12,864 nucleotides of DNA from Glaciecola sp964643575 (GCA_964643575.1 CAZXTD010000125.1:1-12864), one strand, 5' to 3'. Counted from the stretch's first letter, positions 1 to 8,198 are shown. Program-made: numbers and translations. The notes: generated by a model not told the origin, from the letters alone.

Positions 1-1115
1 TCAATATGTTTGCCAATTAAGTTTTGAATAGCACGCAATTGCTTGGTGTCTTCGTTTGTTACAAAAGATACTGCATGCCCATTAGCGCCAGCTCTGCCTG
101 TGCGGCCAATGCGATGCACGTAATCTTCAGGCACGTGGGGTAAATCAAAATTGATAACGTTTGGCAACATGTCTATGTCTATTCCGCGCGCGGCAATGTC
201 GGTAGCCACAAGCACACGAAGTTGACCTGCTTTAAACTCGGTGAGCGCTTTGGTACGGGCGCCCTGGCTTTTATTGCCATGAATAGCGAGTGAGCTGATG
301 CCTTTAGCCGACAGCTGCTTTGCAATGCGATTCGCCCCGTGCTTTGTGCGCGAAAACACCAATACTTGCTGCCAGTTTTGTTCGTCAATAAGCTTTGCCA
401 GTAACTTGTTTTTATTACTCTTTTCAACATGTACTATGGTTTGCTCAACAAGCGGCGTTGTTGAGTTTTTTGGCGTAACAGACACTTCTTCTGCATCGTT
501 TATAAACTGCTTGGCTAAGGCGCGTATATCGTCTGAAAAAGTCGCCGAAAACAACAAGTTTTGACGCTTTTTAGGCAACAACTTAATAATGCGTTTTATG
601 TCGTGAATGAAGCCCATGTCGAGCATGCGGTCGGCTTCATCTAGCACTAATATTTCGAGCTGGTCAAATTTAAGTGCATTTTGCCCAAATAGGTCTAACA
701 GGCGACCTGGCGTGGCGACCAAAATATCGACGCCTCTTCGCAAACTCTTCATTTGAGGGTTAATAGAAACACCGCCAAATGCAACACAAGACTTTAATCC
801 AGTAAACTGATGACTATCTTGTACCGACTGCCATACTTGGGCGGCGAGTTCGCGGGTTGGGGTTAAAATAAGGGCTTTTGCATGATTGGGCTTTGGCCGC
901 GACTGAGCGCTATTTAAGATATGCGAAATAGGCAAAGCGAAAGCACCAGTTTTACCGGTACCTGTTTGCGCGGCTGCCATTAAATCTTTACCCGACAAAA
1001 CCACCGGTATGGCTTTTTCTTGAATAGGTGATGGTGATTCGTAGCCAAGCTTTTCAGTGGCGCGAATAAGTACTTCAGATAAGCCTAAAGAAGCAAAAGT
1101 AGGTGTTTCAGACAT
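1..1115 (-). CDS. rhlE: RhlE-type DEAD-box ATP-dependent RNA helicase (partial, C-terminus beyond window)
   Basis: An ATP-dependent RNA helicase that unwinds short RNA duplexes, in the family linked to ribosome assembly and RNA turnover. The frame is open from an ATG at 1115-1113 to the left edge, giving 371 codons; E. coli RhlE has about 450, so the variable basic tail is missing. Visible motifs in order: Q motif around residues 24-32 (GYESPSPIQ), Walker A AQTGTGKT at 49-56, PTRELA, TPGRL, DEAD at 159-162, SAT at 190-192, VLVFSRTKHGAN, ATDIAARGID and HRIGRTGR at 334-341. The stretch from SRTKHGAN through IHGNKSQGART matches RhlE rather than DbpA, SrmB or RhlB. The gene is divergent from anmK. 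The ribosome site is weak (GGAAA about 13 bases upstream), and a six-codon ORF overlaps the start codon (1115-1132). Cold or growth-rate control is possible but not shown by the sequence. Confidence 0.95.
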   Translation of the reverse strand, partial: MSETPTFASLGLSEVLIRATEKLGYESPSPIQEKAIPVVLSGKDLMAAAQTGTGKTGAFALPISHILNSAQSRPKPNHAKALILTPTRELAAQVWQSVQDSHQFTGLKSCVAFGGVSINPQMKSLRRGVDILVATPGRLLDLFGQNALKFDQLEILVLDEADRMLDMGFIHDIKRIIKLLPKKRQNLLFSATFSDDIRALAKQFINDAEEVSVTPKNSTTPLVEQTIVHVEKSNKNKLLAKLIDEQNWQQVLVFSRTKHGANRIAKQLSAKGISSLAIHGNKSQGARTKALTEFKAGQLRVLVATDIAARGIDIDMLPNVINFDLPHVPEDYVHRIGRTGRAGANGHAVSFVTNEDTKQLRAIQNLIGKHI

Positions 1116-1132
1116 TAAAAAGGTGTTTCCAT
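1115..1132 (-). promoter_or_regulatory. five-residue leader ORF overlapping the rhlE start
   Basis: On the minus strand, ATG GAA ACA CCT TTT TAA runs from 1132 to 1115, and its stop overlaps the rhlE start as TAATG. It encodes METPF, nearly the same as the helicase N-terminus MSETPTF, as if the start region had been duplicated. I see no Shine-Dalgarno sequence in front of it. It could act in translational coupling, or it may be a non-functional trace of a short duplication. Confidence 0.3.
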
Positions 1133-1230
1133 GATGAACAATAAGATAGCGTGTAGGGTTGATAGCAAACACAAGTCGCATTTATGCTAGACAGCTGGCG
1201 ACAAGCATTGATTGGAGTATGATAGCATAG

Positions 1231-1259
1231 TTTCAAGTAAAGCTATGTAGGTATACAAT
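1231..1259 (+). promoter_or_regulatory. candidate sigma70 promoter for anmK
   Basis: A TACAAT hexamer at 1254-1259 matches the -10 consensus at five of six positions. It lies 17 bases downstream of TTTCAA (1231-1236), a poor -35 box with three matches. Transcription would start near 1266, about 74 bases before anmK and next to a perfect palindrome at 1269-1282. This is pattern matching only. Confidence 0.35.
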
Positions 1260-1268
1260 TATTGTCGC

Positions 1269-1282
1269 AACTAACGTTAGTT
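1269..1282. promoter_or_regulatory. 14-bp perfect palindrome (operator-like) before anmK
   Basis: AACTAACGTTAGTT is identical to its own reverse complement over 14 bases and sits at the predicted transcription start of anmK, between two divergent genes. Its 8-bp core TAACGTTA recurs at 2667-2674, upstream of mrpA. A binding site for a dimeric regulator is plausible; no regulator is encoded in this window. Confidence 0.35.
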
Positions 1283-1339
1283 ACTGCTAGCCTACATTTT
1301 TTGTTGCACGGCAGCAGTTTGATAAGGTAATGATTAAAA

Positions 1340-2572
1340 ATGCATACTCACATTAAACAGCTGTATGAGCTTGCAAATAAACCTGCACGTTTAATTATAG
1401 GCTTAATGAGCGGTACATCCCTCGATGGTTTAGATATTGCTTTGTGTAAAATTGAGGGCCAAGGCTACGATACAAAATGCGAGGTCATTGCCTTTAAAAC
1501 CGCTCTATACGATGATGAATATCGCACTAAAGTGCGCGAAGTATTTGCCAAACAACATGGGAGTATCGAACATTTATGCTTGCTAAATGCTTGGATAGGC
1601 CGTCATCATGCTTTATTAGTTAATCAAGCGATAAAAGAATTTGACCTCAAAGCGCAAGACATCGATGTAATCGCAAGCCACGGACAAACTGTTTATCACT
1701 GTCCGCAAGAACAACACAAACGTACAGACTTTGGTAATGCAACCTTACAAATAGGCGACGGCGATCACATTGCAGTGTTAACCGGCATTACGACCCTTAG
1801 TGATTTTCGGCAAAAGCACATAGCTGCAGGTGGCCAAGGCGCGCCGCTTGTTATGTACGGTGATGAACTTTTATTTAGCAGCGCTGATGAAACTCGAATA
1901 CTGCTTAATATTGGAGGTATCGCAAACCTTAGTTTTGTGCCGCAGTTAAATGTAGACACCACAGAAGATTCTGCTCAAACTACTTTTAGCTCAGATATTG
2001 GCCCTGGCAATACAATAATGGACGCATATATACAAAAGCATTTTGCTCCCTTACAGTACGACAAAGATGCAAACATCGCATCTGCCGGAAAGGTTAACCA
2101 AGCCTTACTGACATCGTTACTTCAATCTGAATTTTTGCAACAAAAGCTGCCTAAAACCACCGGACCTGAAGTATTTAATCTGACTTTTCTTGAAACCTGC
2201 CAACAAAGTACCAGCACAACTCGTATCAGCAAAGCTGATGTAATGGCGACACTGTGTGAATTTACCGCTACTTGCATTGCAAATAGCATAGTAGGCATAA
2301 CTCAGGGCTTATCTAATATAGCGATTTACGCAAGCGGTGGAGGCATACACAATCCACTTTTGATGTCTGTGATAGAGCAAAAGATAAAGATGGCGGGGGT
2401 AAGCTCTACTCTTAACACAACACAAGACTTAGCTTTAAACCCAGATGCGAAAGAAGCTGTTTTATTTGCAATCCTAGCAAACGAGACTTTATGTCGTGAC
2501 GATGACAATTTTGCTATGAAGTCAACCCCACAAGCGCACATCACCATGGGAAAAGTGAGCTTTCCAGACTAA
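1340..2572 (+). CDS. anmK: anhydro-N-acetylmuramic acid kinase
   Basis: A cytoplasmic kinase of peptidoglycan recycling: it hydrolyses the anhydro ring of 1,6-anhydro-MurNAc and phosphorylates it to MurNAc-6-phosphate, which MurQ then uses. Family signatures: GLMSGTSLDG (ATP-binding loop, M23 to G30), SHGQTVYH, TLQIGDGDHIA, GGQGAPLV, LLNIGGIANLS, SDIGPGN with the likely catalytic base D219, and SGGGIHNPLLM near the end. At 410 residues it is about 40 longer than E. coli AnmK. About 20 residues precede the GLMSGTS core, and the sequence flavour (RLIIGLMSGTSLDGLDIALC) recalls Bacteroidetes-type homologues. The ATG at 1340 is the only start that keeps this N-terminus; an AAGG at 1324-1327 lies 12 bases away, rather far for a ribosome site. 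It stands alone between the divergent helicase and the Mrp operon, with a candidate terminator after it. Confidence 0.95.
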   Translation: MHTHIKQLYELANKPARLIIGLMSGTSLDGLDIALCKIEGQGYDTKCEVIAFKTALYDDEYRTKVREVFAKQHGSIEHLCLLNAWIGRHHALLVNQAIKEFDLKAQDIDVIASHGQTVYHCPQEQHKRTDFGNATLQIGDGDHIAVLTGITTLSDFRQKHIAAGGQGAPLVMYGDELLFSSADETRILLNIGGIANLSFVPQLNVDTTEDSAQTTFSSDIGPGNTIMDAYIQKHFAPLQYDKDANIASAGKVNQALLTSLLQSEFLQQKLPKTTGPEVFNLTFLETCQQSTSTTRISKADVMATLCEFTATCIANSIVGITQGLSNIAIYASGGGIHNPLLMSVIEQKIKMAGVSSTLNTTQDLALNPDAKEAVLFAILANETLCRDDDNFAMKSTPQAHITMGKVSFPD

Positions 2573-2627
2573 ATATATCTTGATAAATGCTTGTCGAAAT
2601 TTCTCAGAGCTGAATGTAAAATTTACT

Positions 2628-2655
2628 TGCCAAGCTAGATCCCCTTGGCACTTTT
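2628..2655 (+). terminator. candidate intrinsic terminator after anmK
   Basis: TGCCAAG (2628-2634) and CTTGGCA (2644-2650) form a perfect 7-bp stem around a 9-base loop, followed by CTTTTA. The stem is short and the T run has only four Ts, so termination may be leaky. It lies 55 bases after the anmK stop, before the Mrp upstream region. Confidence 0.45.
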
Positions 2656-2689
2656 AGTCGTATGAGTAACGTTAACTAATTTGAAAACA

Positions 2690-2703
2690 TTGAAAATTTT
2701 CAA
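2690..2703. promoter_or_regulatory. 14-bp AT-rich palindrome upstream of mrpA
   Basis: TTGAAAATTTTCAA is a perfect 14-bp palindrome 54 bases before the mrpA start. A second TAACGTTA palindrome lies 15 bases further upstream (2667-2674). The surroundings are AT-rich and contain TTGAAA-type -35 candidates (2681-2686 or 2690-2695), but I could not pair either with a convincing -10 box. The sites could be an operator, or simply a curved AT-rich promoter region. Confidence 0.3.
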
Positions 2704-2757
2704 AAAATAATCAATTGTGTCACTAGCACTTATGTTTTAACGGAGCACAAATAACCT

Positions 2758-5550
2758 ATGAGCCTATTCTGGATAACAGCAATCATGTTGCTTGGTGTCA
2801 TCACTCCGCTCGTAACCGAAAGGTTTGGCCGTACGCTAAATACTATCCTAACCATGTTTGCTCCGGCAGTAGCACTAACTTATGTCATTACGCTTATTCC
2901 CGAGGTATTGGCTGGCAACGTGATACTTGAATACATCGAGTGGATTCCTGCTGCCGGACTCACCTTATCGATGCGTTTGGACGGTCTAGCCCTTATGTTT
3001 GCCTTACTTATACTAGGCATCGNNNNNNNNNNCATCATACTATACGCCAGATATTACCTATCTGAAAAAGAAGCAGCCGGTCGATTCTTTGCTTTTTTGA
3101 TGCTGTTTATGACCGCCATGCTATCTATCGTGTTAGCAAACAATGTTTTACAACTGTGGATGGCTTGGGAAGTCACAAGCATCAGTTCTTTCCTTCTCAT
3201 CAGCTTTTGGGCTCACAAATCTGAATCGCGCAAAGGCGCGCGAATGGCGCTGGCCGTTACTGGCGGTGGTGGGCTTGCCTTGTTAGCAGGCTTATTGCTA
3301 ATAGCCGACATGGTTGGCAGCTATGAGCTTGAAGTAATTCTAAATAGCGGCGACCTTATTCGTGAACACTCGCTATATTCTGTGGCCCTTATTTTGGTTT
3401 TACTCGGTGCATTCACAAAGTCTGCTCAATTTCCGTTTCATTTTTGGCTACCACATGCAATGGCAGCGCCAACTCCAGTAAGTGCTTACTTACATTCAGC
3501 AACCATGGTAAAGGCCGGCATCTTTTTATTGGCGCGTTTTTACCCGGTACTTTCGGGCACTGACATGTGGTTTTTAATTGTTAGTGCAACAGGCTTAGCA
3601 ACCCTAGTGTTAGGCGCATACATTGCGCTGTTTAAACACGATCTTAAAGGCCTGCTGGCCTATTCGACTGTAAGTCACTTGGGACTTATTGTTTTGCTGC
3701 TTGGTATGGACACCAAACTCGCCGCTGTTGCCGCACTTTTCCATATTATGAATCACGCTATCTTCAAAGCCTCATTGTTTATGGCTGCGGGTGTCATCGA
3801 CCATGAGTCTGGCACTCGGGATATGCGTAAACTCAATGGCTTATGGAAATTCATGCCACATACTGCAACCTTAGCAATGGTTGCATCGGCGTCGATGGCA
3901 GGTGTTCCCTTATTTAACGGTTTTTTATCTAAAGAAATGTTTTTTGCTGAATCTTTACACCAAGAAGCCTTAGGCTTTTTGTCGTGGATGATACCGGTGT
4001 TGGCAACGCTTGCGGGTATTTTTGCTGTTGCCTATTCTATGCGTTTTGTACACGACGTGTTCTTTAATGGCGAACCTGTTGATTTACCTAAAACGCCTCA
4101 CGAACCACCGCGATACATGAAAATTCCTATCGAAATTTTGGTTGCCTTGTGTTTATTAGTGGGTATTTTCCCTTCTTTCATGGTGGGAGACTTTTTAGAG
4201 GCCGCTGCTTCTTCGTTAATTGTTGGCGAATTGCCGTATTACAGCCTCGCCATTTGGCACGGATTTAATTTACCCTTGGTCATGAGTATTGTTGCCATCG
4301 TCGGCGGGTTAATCGTTTATTTCTATAGAGACCAGCTTTATCGCTTCCAGAGCCAGTTCCAAGAATCCGATGCTAAATTAGTATTTGAAGGTGTTATTCA
4401 AAAAGTGGTTGAAAAATCTGCCTTAGTTTATGAAGGGTTTAGTAATGGCTCTTTACAGCGGTATGTCGCGTTTTTATTGATATTTACAATTGTCGTTACC
4501 GCGGTACCGCTTATCAACTTAGATGTTGCTGCTACAAACTCAAAAAATCAGCCAGTGACTGGTATTGAAATAATCGCAGGTGTTATTTTGTGCTTAAGCG
4601 CATTAGCAACCATGATTTACCACAGAAAACGCATGATCGCGTTAATATTGCTGTCGGTTGCAGGACTCATTGTATCAATCGCTTTTGCAAGATTTTCAGC
4701 ACCCGACTTGGCCCTAACGCAGCTATCGGTTGAAGTTGCTACGGTTATTTTATTGATGCTGGCACTGTTCTTTTTGCCTCAAAAAACCAAGAATGAATCG
4801 TCCCCTTCAAGAGTGGTCAGAGACCTCGGTATCGCTGCTGCAATTGGCGGTATCGTCGCCACGGTCAACTACGCGTTTATCACTCAACCACTTAATAGTA
4901 TTTCGGACTTTTTCTTGGCAAATAGTAAAACCGGTGGTGGCGGCACAAATGCAGTTAACGTTATTTTGGTCGACTTTAGAGGCTTAGACACCTTAGGCGA
5001 AATCTTAGTGTTAGGGATCGCCGCATTTGGCATATTTAAACTACTTGCAGGCGTACGGCTAGCAATGCCAAGTGCAAATGAAGACGGTTTACCTTGGTCG
5101 ACTGATACTCATCCGCCTATTCTAACAATGATTTCGCAGAGCCTATTGCCACTAGCGTTACTTGTGTCGTTCTACATATTCTTGCGAGGACACAATATGC
5201 CAGGCGGTGGTTTTATCGCGGGTTTAATTACCTCTGTGGCCTTGATTCAACAGTATATCGCTCACGGCGTAGATTGGATTAAGCCTCGCATTAAAGTTGA
5301 TTATCAGTCGCTTATTGCCTGGGGCGTATTAATTGCGGCATTTACTGGCGTGGCAAGTTGGTTCTTTGGGCGTCCGTTTATGACCACATGGTTTGACTAT
5401 TTTGATATCCCTTTAATTGGTGAAATAGAGCTAGCCAGTGCGCTGGTGTTTGATTTGGGCGTATATTTGACTGTGGTAGGTGCAACATTGCTGATATTAG
5501 CGAATTTAGGCAAGTTGACATCGGCGCATCGTCCGACGGCGGAGGAATAA
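2758..5550 (+). CDS. mrpA: Mrp Na+/H+ antiporter, fused subunits A and B
   Basis: The largest subunit of the multisubunit monovalent cation/proton antiporter in the inner membrane. At 930 residues it joins MrpA to MrpB, as in the group with PhaA-type fusions. The first ~500 residues are NuoL-like: WMAWE with E138 in a membrane segment, K221 SAQFPFHFWLP, SAYLHSATMVKAG (H246, K252), DLKGLLAYSTVS (K297) and MNHAIFK (H333, K337). Next come a MbhD-like segment (SAPDLALTQ at 647-655), a MbhE-like segment (VNVILVDFRGLDT around D739), and from about 783 a MnhB domain with RGHNMPGGGFIAGL (H812). The ribosome site is CGGAG at 2741-2745. Ten Ns at 3023-3032 leave residues 89-92 unresolved but keep the frame. 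The stop TAA shares one base with the mrpC start. Confidence 0.95.
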   Translation: MSLFWITAIMLLGVITPLVTERFGRTLNTILTMFAPAVALTYVITLIPEVLAGNVILEYIEWIPAAGLTLSMRLDGLALMFALLILGIXXXXIILYARYYLSEKEAAGRFFAFLMLFMTAMLSIVLANNVLQLWMAWEVTSISSFLLISFWAHKSESRKGARMALAVTGGGGLALLAGLLLIADMVGSYELEVILNSGDLIREHSLYSVALILVLLGAFTKSAQFPFHFWLPHAMAAPTPVSAYLHSATMVKAGIFLLARFYPVLSGTDMWFLIVSATGLATLVLGAYIALFKHDLKGLLAYSTVSHLGLIVLLLGMDTKLAAVAALFHIMNHAIFKASLFMAAGVIDHESGTRDMRKLNGLWKFMPHTATLAMVASASMAGVPLFNGFLSKEMFFAESLHQEALGFLSWMIPVLATLAGIFAVAYSMRFVHDVFFNGEPVDLPKTPHEPPRYMKIPIEILVALCLLVGIFPSFMVGDFLEAAASSLIVGELPYYSLAIWHGFNLPLVMSIVAIVGGLIVYFYRDQLYRFQSQFQESDAKLVFEGVIQKVVEKSALVYEGFSNGSLQRYVAFLLIFTIVVTAVPLINLDVAATNSKNQPVTGIEIIAGVILCLSALATMIYHRKRMIALILLSVAGLIVSIAFARFSAPDLALTQLSVEVATVILLMLALFFLPQKTKNESSPSRVVRDLGIAAAIGGIVATVNYAFITQPLNSISDFFLANSKTGGGGTNAVNVILVDFRGLDTLGEILVLGIAAFGIFKLLAGVRLAMPSANEDGLPWSTDTHPPILTMISQSLLPLALLVSFYIFLRGHNMPGGGFIAGLITSVALIQQYIAHGVDWIKPRIKVDYQSLIAWGVLIAAFTGVASWFFGRPFMTTWFDYFDIPLIGEIELASALVFDLGVYLTVVGATLLILANLGKLTSAHRPTAEE
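3023..3032. other. assembly gap of ten Ns inside mrpA
   Basis: Ten undetermined bases fall in the segment read as LLILGI-XXXX-IILYARYYLS, an early membrane helix of MrpA. In relatives the same segment (for example GIGSLVTLY of Bacillus MrpA) has one residue fewer between the conserved Gly-Ile and Leu-Tyr. The true gap is therefore probably seven bases, and ten is likely a fixed-size placeholder. Both lengths keep the reading frame. Confidence 0.9.
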
Positions 5551-5915
5551 TGGAAACTTTATATGTAATTTGTGTAGGAGTGCTTACATTTTGCGGGGTG
5601 TTTTTATGTTTACGTGGCCGCACCTTCTCCGTAGTTGTAGGTTTAACCATGCTCTCGTATGCGGTTAACTTATTCTTATTCTCAAGCGGCCGCCTAAATT
5701 TAGATGGCGCTGCAATTTTAGGCATGGCTGATAAATACGCCGACCCACTACCGCAGGCCCTTGTACTAACAGCAATCGTGATTGGCTTTGCCATGATTGC
5801 GTTTGTGGTTATTTTGTCGATTCGAGCACGTGCCGACTTAGGTAACGACTTAGTCGATGGGCGCGAACCACCTGATACGCCTAAACTAGTTAAACCCCGC
5901 GGAGGTAAATCATGA
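5550..5915 (+). CDS. mrpC: Mrp antiporter subunit C (NuoK-like)
   Basis: A small inner-membrane subunit of the Mrp complex, homologous to NuoK of complex I and needed for assembly of the antiporter. It has 121 residues with three membrane segments and a polar C-terminal tail. Family marks are the SYAVNLFLFSSG stretch (residues 36-47) and DPLPQALVLTAIVIGFA (65-81), which is diagnostic for MnhC/MrpC. The start overlaps the mrpA stop as TAATG, with a strong GGAGG (5541-5545) four bases upstream, so translation is probably coupled. The gene end overlaps mrpD as ATGA. Confidence 0.95.
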   Translation: METLYVICVGVLTFCGVFLCLRGRTFSVVVGLTMLSYAVNLFLFSSGRLNLDGAAILGMADKYADPLPQALVLTAIVIGFAMIAFVVILSIRARADLGNDLVDGREPPDTPKLVKPRGGKS

Positions 5916-7438
5916 TTGCGCATTTGCCCATATTACCTTTAATTATCCCGATGATCGGCGGGTTGTTAATGTTACTCCCGCCGTTTATTGGCCCTGAAAA
6001 ATATCAACTTCGCCGAGCTGGCAGTTTAGTGTTAATACTGATGCAAATAGCGTGTTCTATTTGGCTTATTTCATCAGTAATGCAAGACGGTGCGATAATG
6101 TATGCGGTGGGCGACTGGCAGCCGCCCTTTGGTATTATCCTATACGCAGACCACCTTTCGGCAATGCTTGTTGCGCTTACAAGCTTTTTGGGCTTGGGTG
6201 TTGTTTTATATTCTTTTGCCGGCACCGATAGTTTGGGTAAGTATTTTCATCCTTTAATACACTTTCAGTTACTCGGTATATATGGGGCCTTTTTAACTAA
6301 CGATTTGTTTAACCTTTTCGTATTTTTTGAGGTTTTACTAATCGCTTCTTATGCATTGTTGGTGCATGGGGGCGGCAAGCAGCGCACAGCAGCGAGTGTG
6401 CACTATGTGATATTGAACTTGGTTGGCTCGAGTTTGTTCCTCATAGCTTTAGGTACACTTTACGGCACAACCGGCACACTTAATATTGCCGACATGTCAC
6501 AACGCATTGGTCAACTACCTGAGAGCCAAGCCATTATTGCGCAAGTCGGCGGGTCGTTATTGCTCATTGTGTTTGGGTTAAAAGCGGCAATGTTGCCTTT
6601 ACACTTTTGGCTTCCACGCACTTATGCAGAAGCAACAGCGCCTGTTGCCGCGTTATTCGCCATTATGACAAAAGTCGGCGTATATTGTATTTTCCGCGTT
6701 TACACGGTAATTTTTGGCGAGCAGTCTGGTGAACTTGCCGACATGATCGTCGCTTGGGTATGGCCGCTAGCAATTCTTACTATCGCCGTGGGCACAATAG
6801 GTGTGCTAGCAAGCCCAAGCTTACGCATGCTTACCGGTAACTTAGTGCTGGTATCAATTGGTACACTATTGATTGCATTTTCTTTAAGGACGCCAGAGGC
6901 CACAGCAGCCGGTTTGTTATATTTAATACATAGTACGCTTATAACAGGGGCTTTGTTTTTGATTGCCGACATGATTGGCAAGCAGCGTGGTAAAGCGGTA
7001 GACCGCTTTGTTATTGCACGCAAAATTAATCAGCAAACAGTATTGGGGATTATGTTTTTTGTTGCAGCGATGGTTGTAGCTGGTTTACCGCCATTTTCCG
7101 GCTTTTTGGGTAAATTAGTGGTTTTACAGTCTGCGGGCGGTACAGAGCATGTATCTTGGGTTTGGGCTGCAATATTAATCTCGAGCTTAATAACGATTGT
7201 TGCGCTCTCCAGAGCTGGTACTACATTATTTTGGCGACACGCGCCTGTGCGAGAAGAAAGCGATGAATCAGATGCATCAGTTTGGCAAATTAGTGGCGCC
7301 TTGGTACTACTAGTAGCGTCACCGCTTATTGCTCTATTTGGCAATAGTTTTGTGCAATACACTAATGAGGCCGCGGCACATTTGCATGATATCCCCTACT
7401 TACTTGAAATGATGAACCTAGCAGGAGATGCAAAATGA
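5912..7438 (+). CDS. mrpD: Mrp antiporter subunit D (NuoM/N-like)
   Basis: A large ion-translocating subunit, homologous to the antiporter-like subunits of complex I. It has 508 residues and about 14 hydrophobic segments. The key charged residues are present: E140 in LFVFFEVLLIASYALL, K224 in FGLKAAMLPLHFWLP, and K254 in the following helix (IMTKVGVYCIFRVY). In Bacillus Mrp, the glutamate at the position matching E140 is essential for transport. GLPPFSGFLGK late in the protein is a further family mark. The start shares ATGA with the mrpC stop and has GGAGG at 5901-5905; the stop shares ATGA with the mrpE start. The length is normal and I see no defects. Confidence 0.95.
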   Translation: MIAHLPILPLIIPMIGGLLMLLPPFIGPEKYQLRRAGSLVLILMQIACSIWLISSVMQDGAIMYAVGDWQPPFGIILYADHLSAMLVALTSFLGLGVVLYSFAGTDSLGKYFHPLIHFQLLGIYGAFLTNDLFNLFVFFEVLLIASYALLVHGGGKQRTAASVHYVILNLVGSSLFLIALGTLYGTTGTLNIADMSQRIGQLPESQAIIAQVGGSLLLIVFGLKAAMLPLHFWLPRTYAEATAPVAALFAIMTKVGVYCIFRVYTVIFGEQSGELADMIVAWVWPLAILTIAVGTIGVLASPSLRMLTGNLVLVSIGTLLIAFSLRTPEATAAGLLYLIHSTLITGALFLIADMIGKQRGKAVDRFVIARKINQQTVLGIMFFVAAMVVAGLPPFSGFLGKLVVLQSAGGTEHVSWVWAAILISSLITIVALSRAGTTLFWRHAPVREESDESDASVWQISGALVLLVASPLIALFGNSFVQYTNEAAAHLHDIPYLLEMMNLAGDAK

Positions 7439-7935
7439 ATGTATTTTCTAGACTAGTGCCTATGCCATTCCATAGCCTCGTATTGCTTATTGTTTGGCTA
7501 ATGATTAACTCAACTATGAGCCTTGGGCATATTTTGCTTGGGGCGGTTTTGGGTATTGTAATACCGCTAATATGCGCGCCTTTACGAATGCCTCAACAGC
7601 CAATTAAAAAGCCATTTAAAGCCATTATGTATATATTTGTGGTGTTAGCCGACGTGCTTATTGCCAATGTCCAGGTGGCTTTGTTAGTTATAGGCCCCGA
7701 AAAACGAATTAAACCTGGGTTTATCGCAGTACCTTTAGACTTACCCGACATGCTTTCTATTACCGTGCTCGCAAGTACTGTGACTATGACACCAGGTACG
7801 GTAAGTAGCGAAGTATCAAGCGATAAAAAGTGGCTTTATGTACACGTTTTGAACATGCCTGAAAACGAACAAGAAGTAATAGACCTTATCAAACAACGTT
7901 ATGAGTCACGCGTTAAGGAGATTTTTGGATGTTAG
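7435..7935 (+). CDS. mrpE: Mrp antiporter subunit E
   Basis: A subunit of the Mrp antiporter with 166 residues, a normal length: two or three N-terminal membrane segments followed by a soluble cytoplasmic domain. Recognisable stretches are ADVLIANVQVALLVIGP (72-88), the SITVLASTVTMTPGT motif (108-122) and DKKWLYVHVLN. E has no complex I homologue; in studied Mrp systems it supports assembly and function of the whole complex. It starts within the mrpD stop (ATGA). Its last seven bases overlap mrpF, whose ribosome site AAGGAG (7915-7920) lies inside the mrpE coding sequence. Confidence 0.95.
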   Translation: MNVFSRLVPMPFHSLVLLIVWLMINSTMSLGHILLGAVLGIVIPLICAPLRMPQQPIKKPFKAIMYIFVVLADVLIANVQVALLVIGPEKRIKPGFIAVPLDLPDMLSITVLASTVTMTPGTVSSEVSSDKKWLYVHVLNMPENEQEVIDLIKQRYESRVKEIFGC

Positions 7936-8198
7936 ATTTCTCAATTATTTTAGTTGCCGCCATGTTAGGTATTGCGCTTGTTCTCAACATGTGGCGTTTA
8001 CTTATAGGCCCACACACTGTCGATAGAATATTGGCGCTTGATACTATGTACATCAATAGCATTGCGCTTATCTTACTTTACGGCATTTACAACCGCACTC
8101 CATTGTATTTTGAAGCGGCCTTATTAATCGCCATGCTCGGCTTTGTGAGCAGCGTTGCTTTTGGCAAATATTTGCTGCGCGGCGACATTATCGAATAG
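7929..8198 (+). CDS. mrpF: Mrp antiporter subunit F
   Basis: A small inner-membrane subunit with 89 residues and three predicted membrane helices. The family mark GP-x3-DR-x4-D is seen as GPHTVDRILALD (27-38). D32 and R33 occupy the conserved acidic/basic pair; the Asp at this place is important for transport in Bacillus Mrp. It begins seven bases before the mrpE stop, with AAGGAG eight bases upstream, and ends eight bases before mrpG. Confidence 0.95.
   Translation: MLDFSIILVAAMLGIALVLNMWRLLIGPHTVDRILALDTMYINSIALILLYGIYNRTPLYFEAALLIAMLGFVSSVAFGKYLLRGDIIE

Noticed and set aside
298..564. Plus-strand frame rich in Cys, Phe and Ser opposite the helicase gene.
   Set aside because: It is a shadow of the helicase, whose motifs are continuous on the other strand.
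1330..1356. Eight-codon ORF ATGATTAAAAATGC... overlapping the anmK start.
   Set aside because: Its AAGG lies only two bases from its ATG, too close for a ribosome site, so chance is the simpler reading.
2758..5550. Possibility that mrpA is broken at the N run or that A and B are wrongly joined.
   Set aside because: The frame is kept across the gap, and the A+B fusion is a known form of Mrp operons, with no separate mrpB nearby.
5378..5923. A 181-codon minus-strand frame opposite the end of mrpA and all of mrpC.
   Set aside because: It lies antisense to well-supported Mrp genes and its translation, rich in Thr, Pro and Lys, looks like no protein family.
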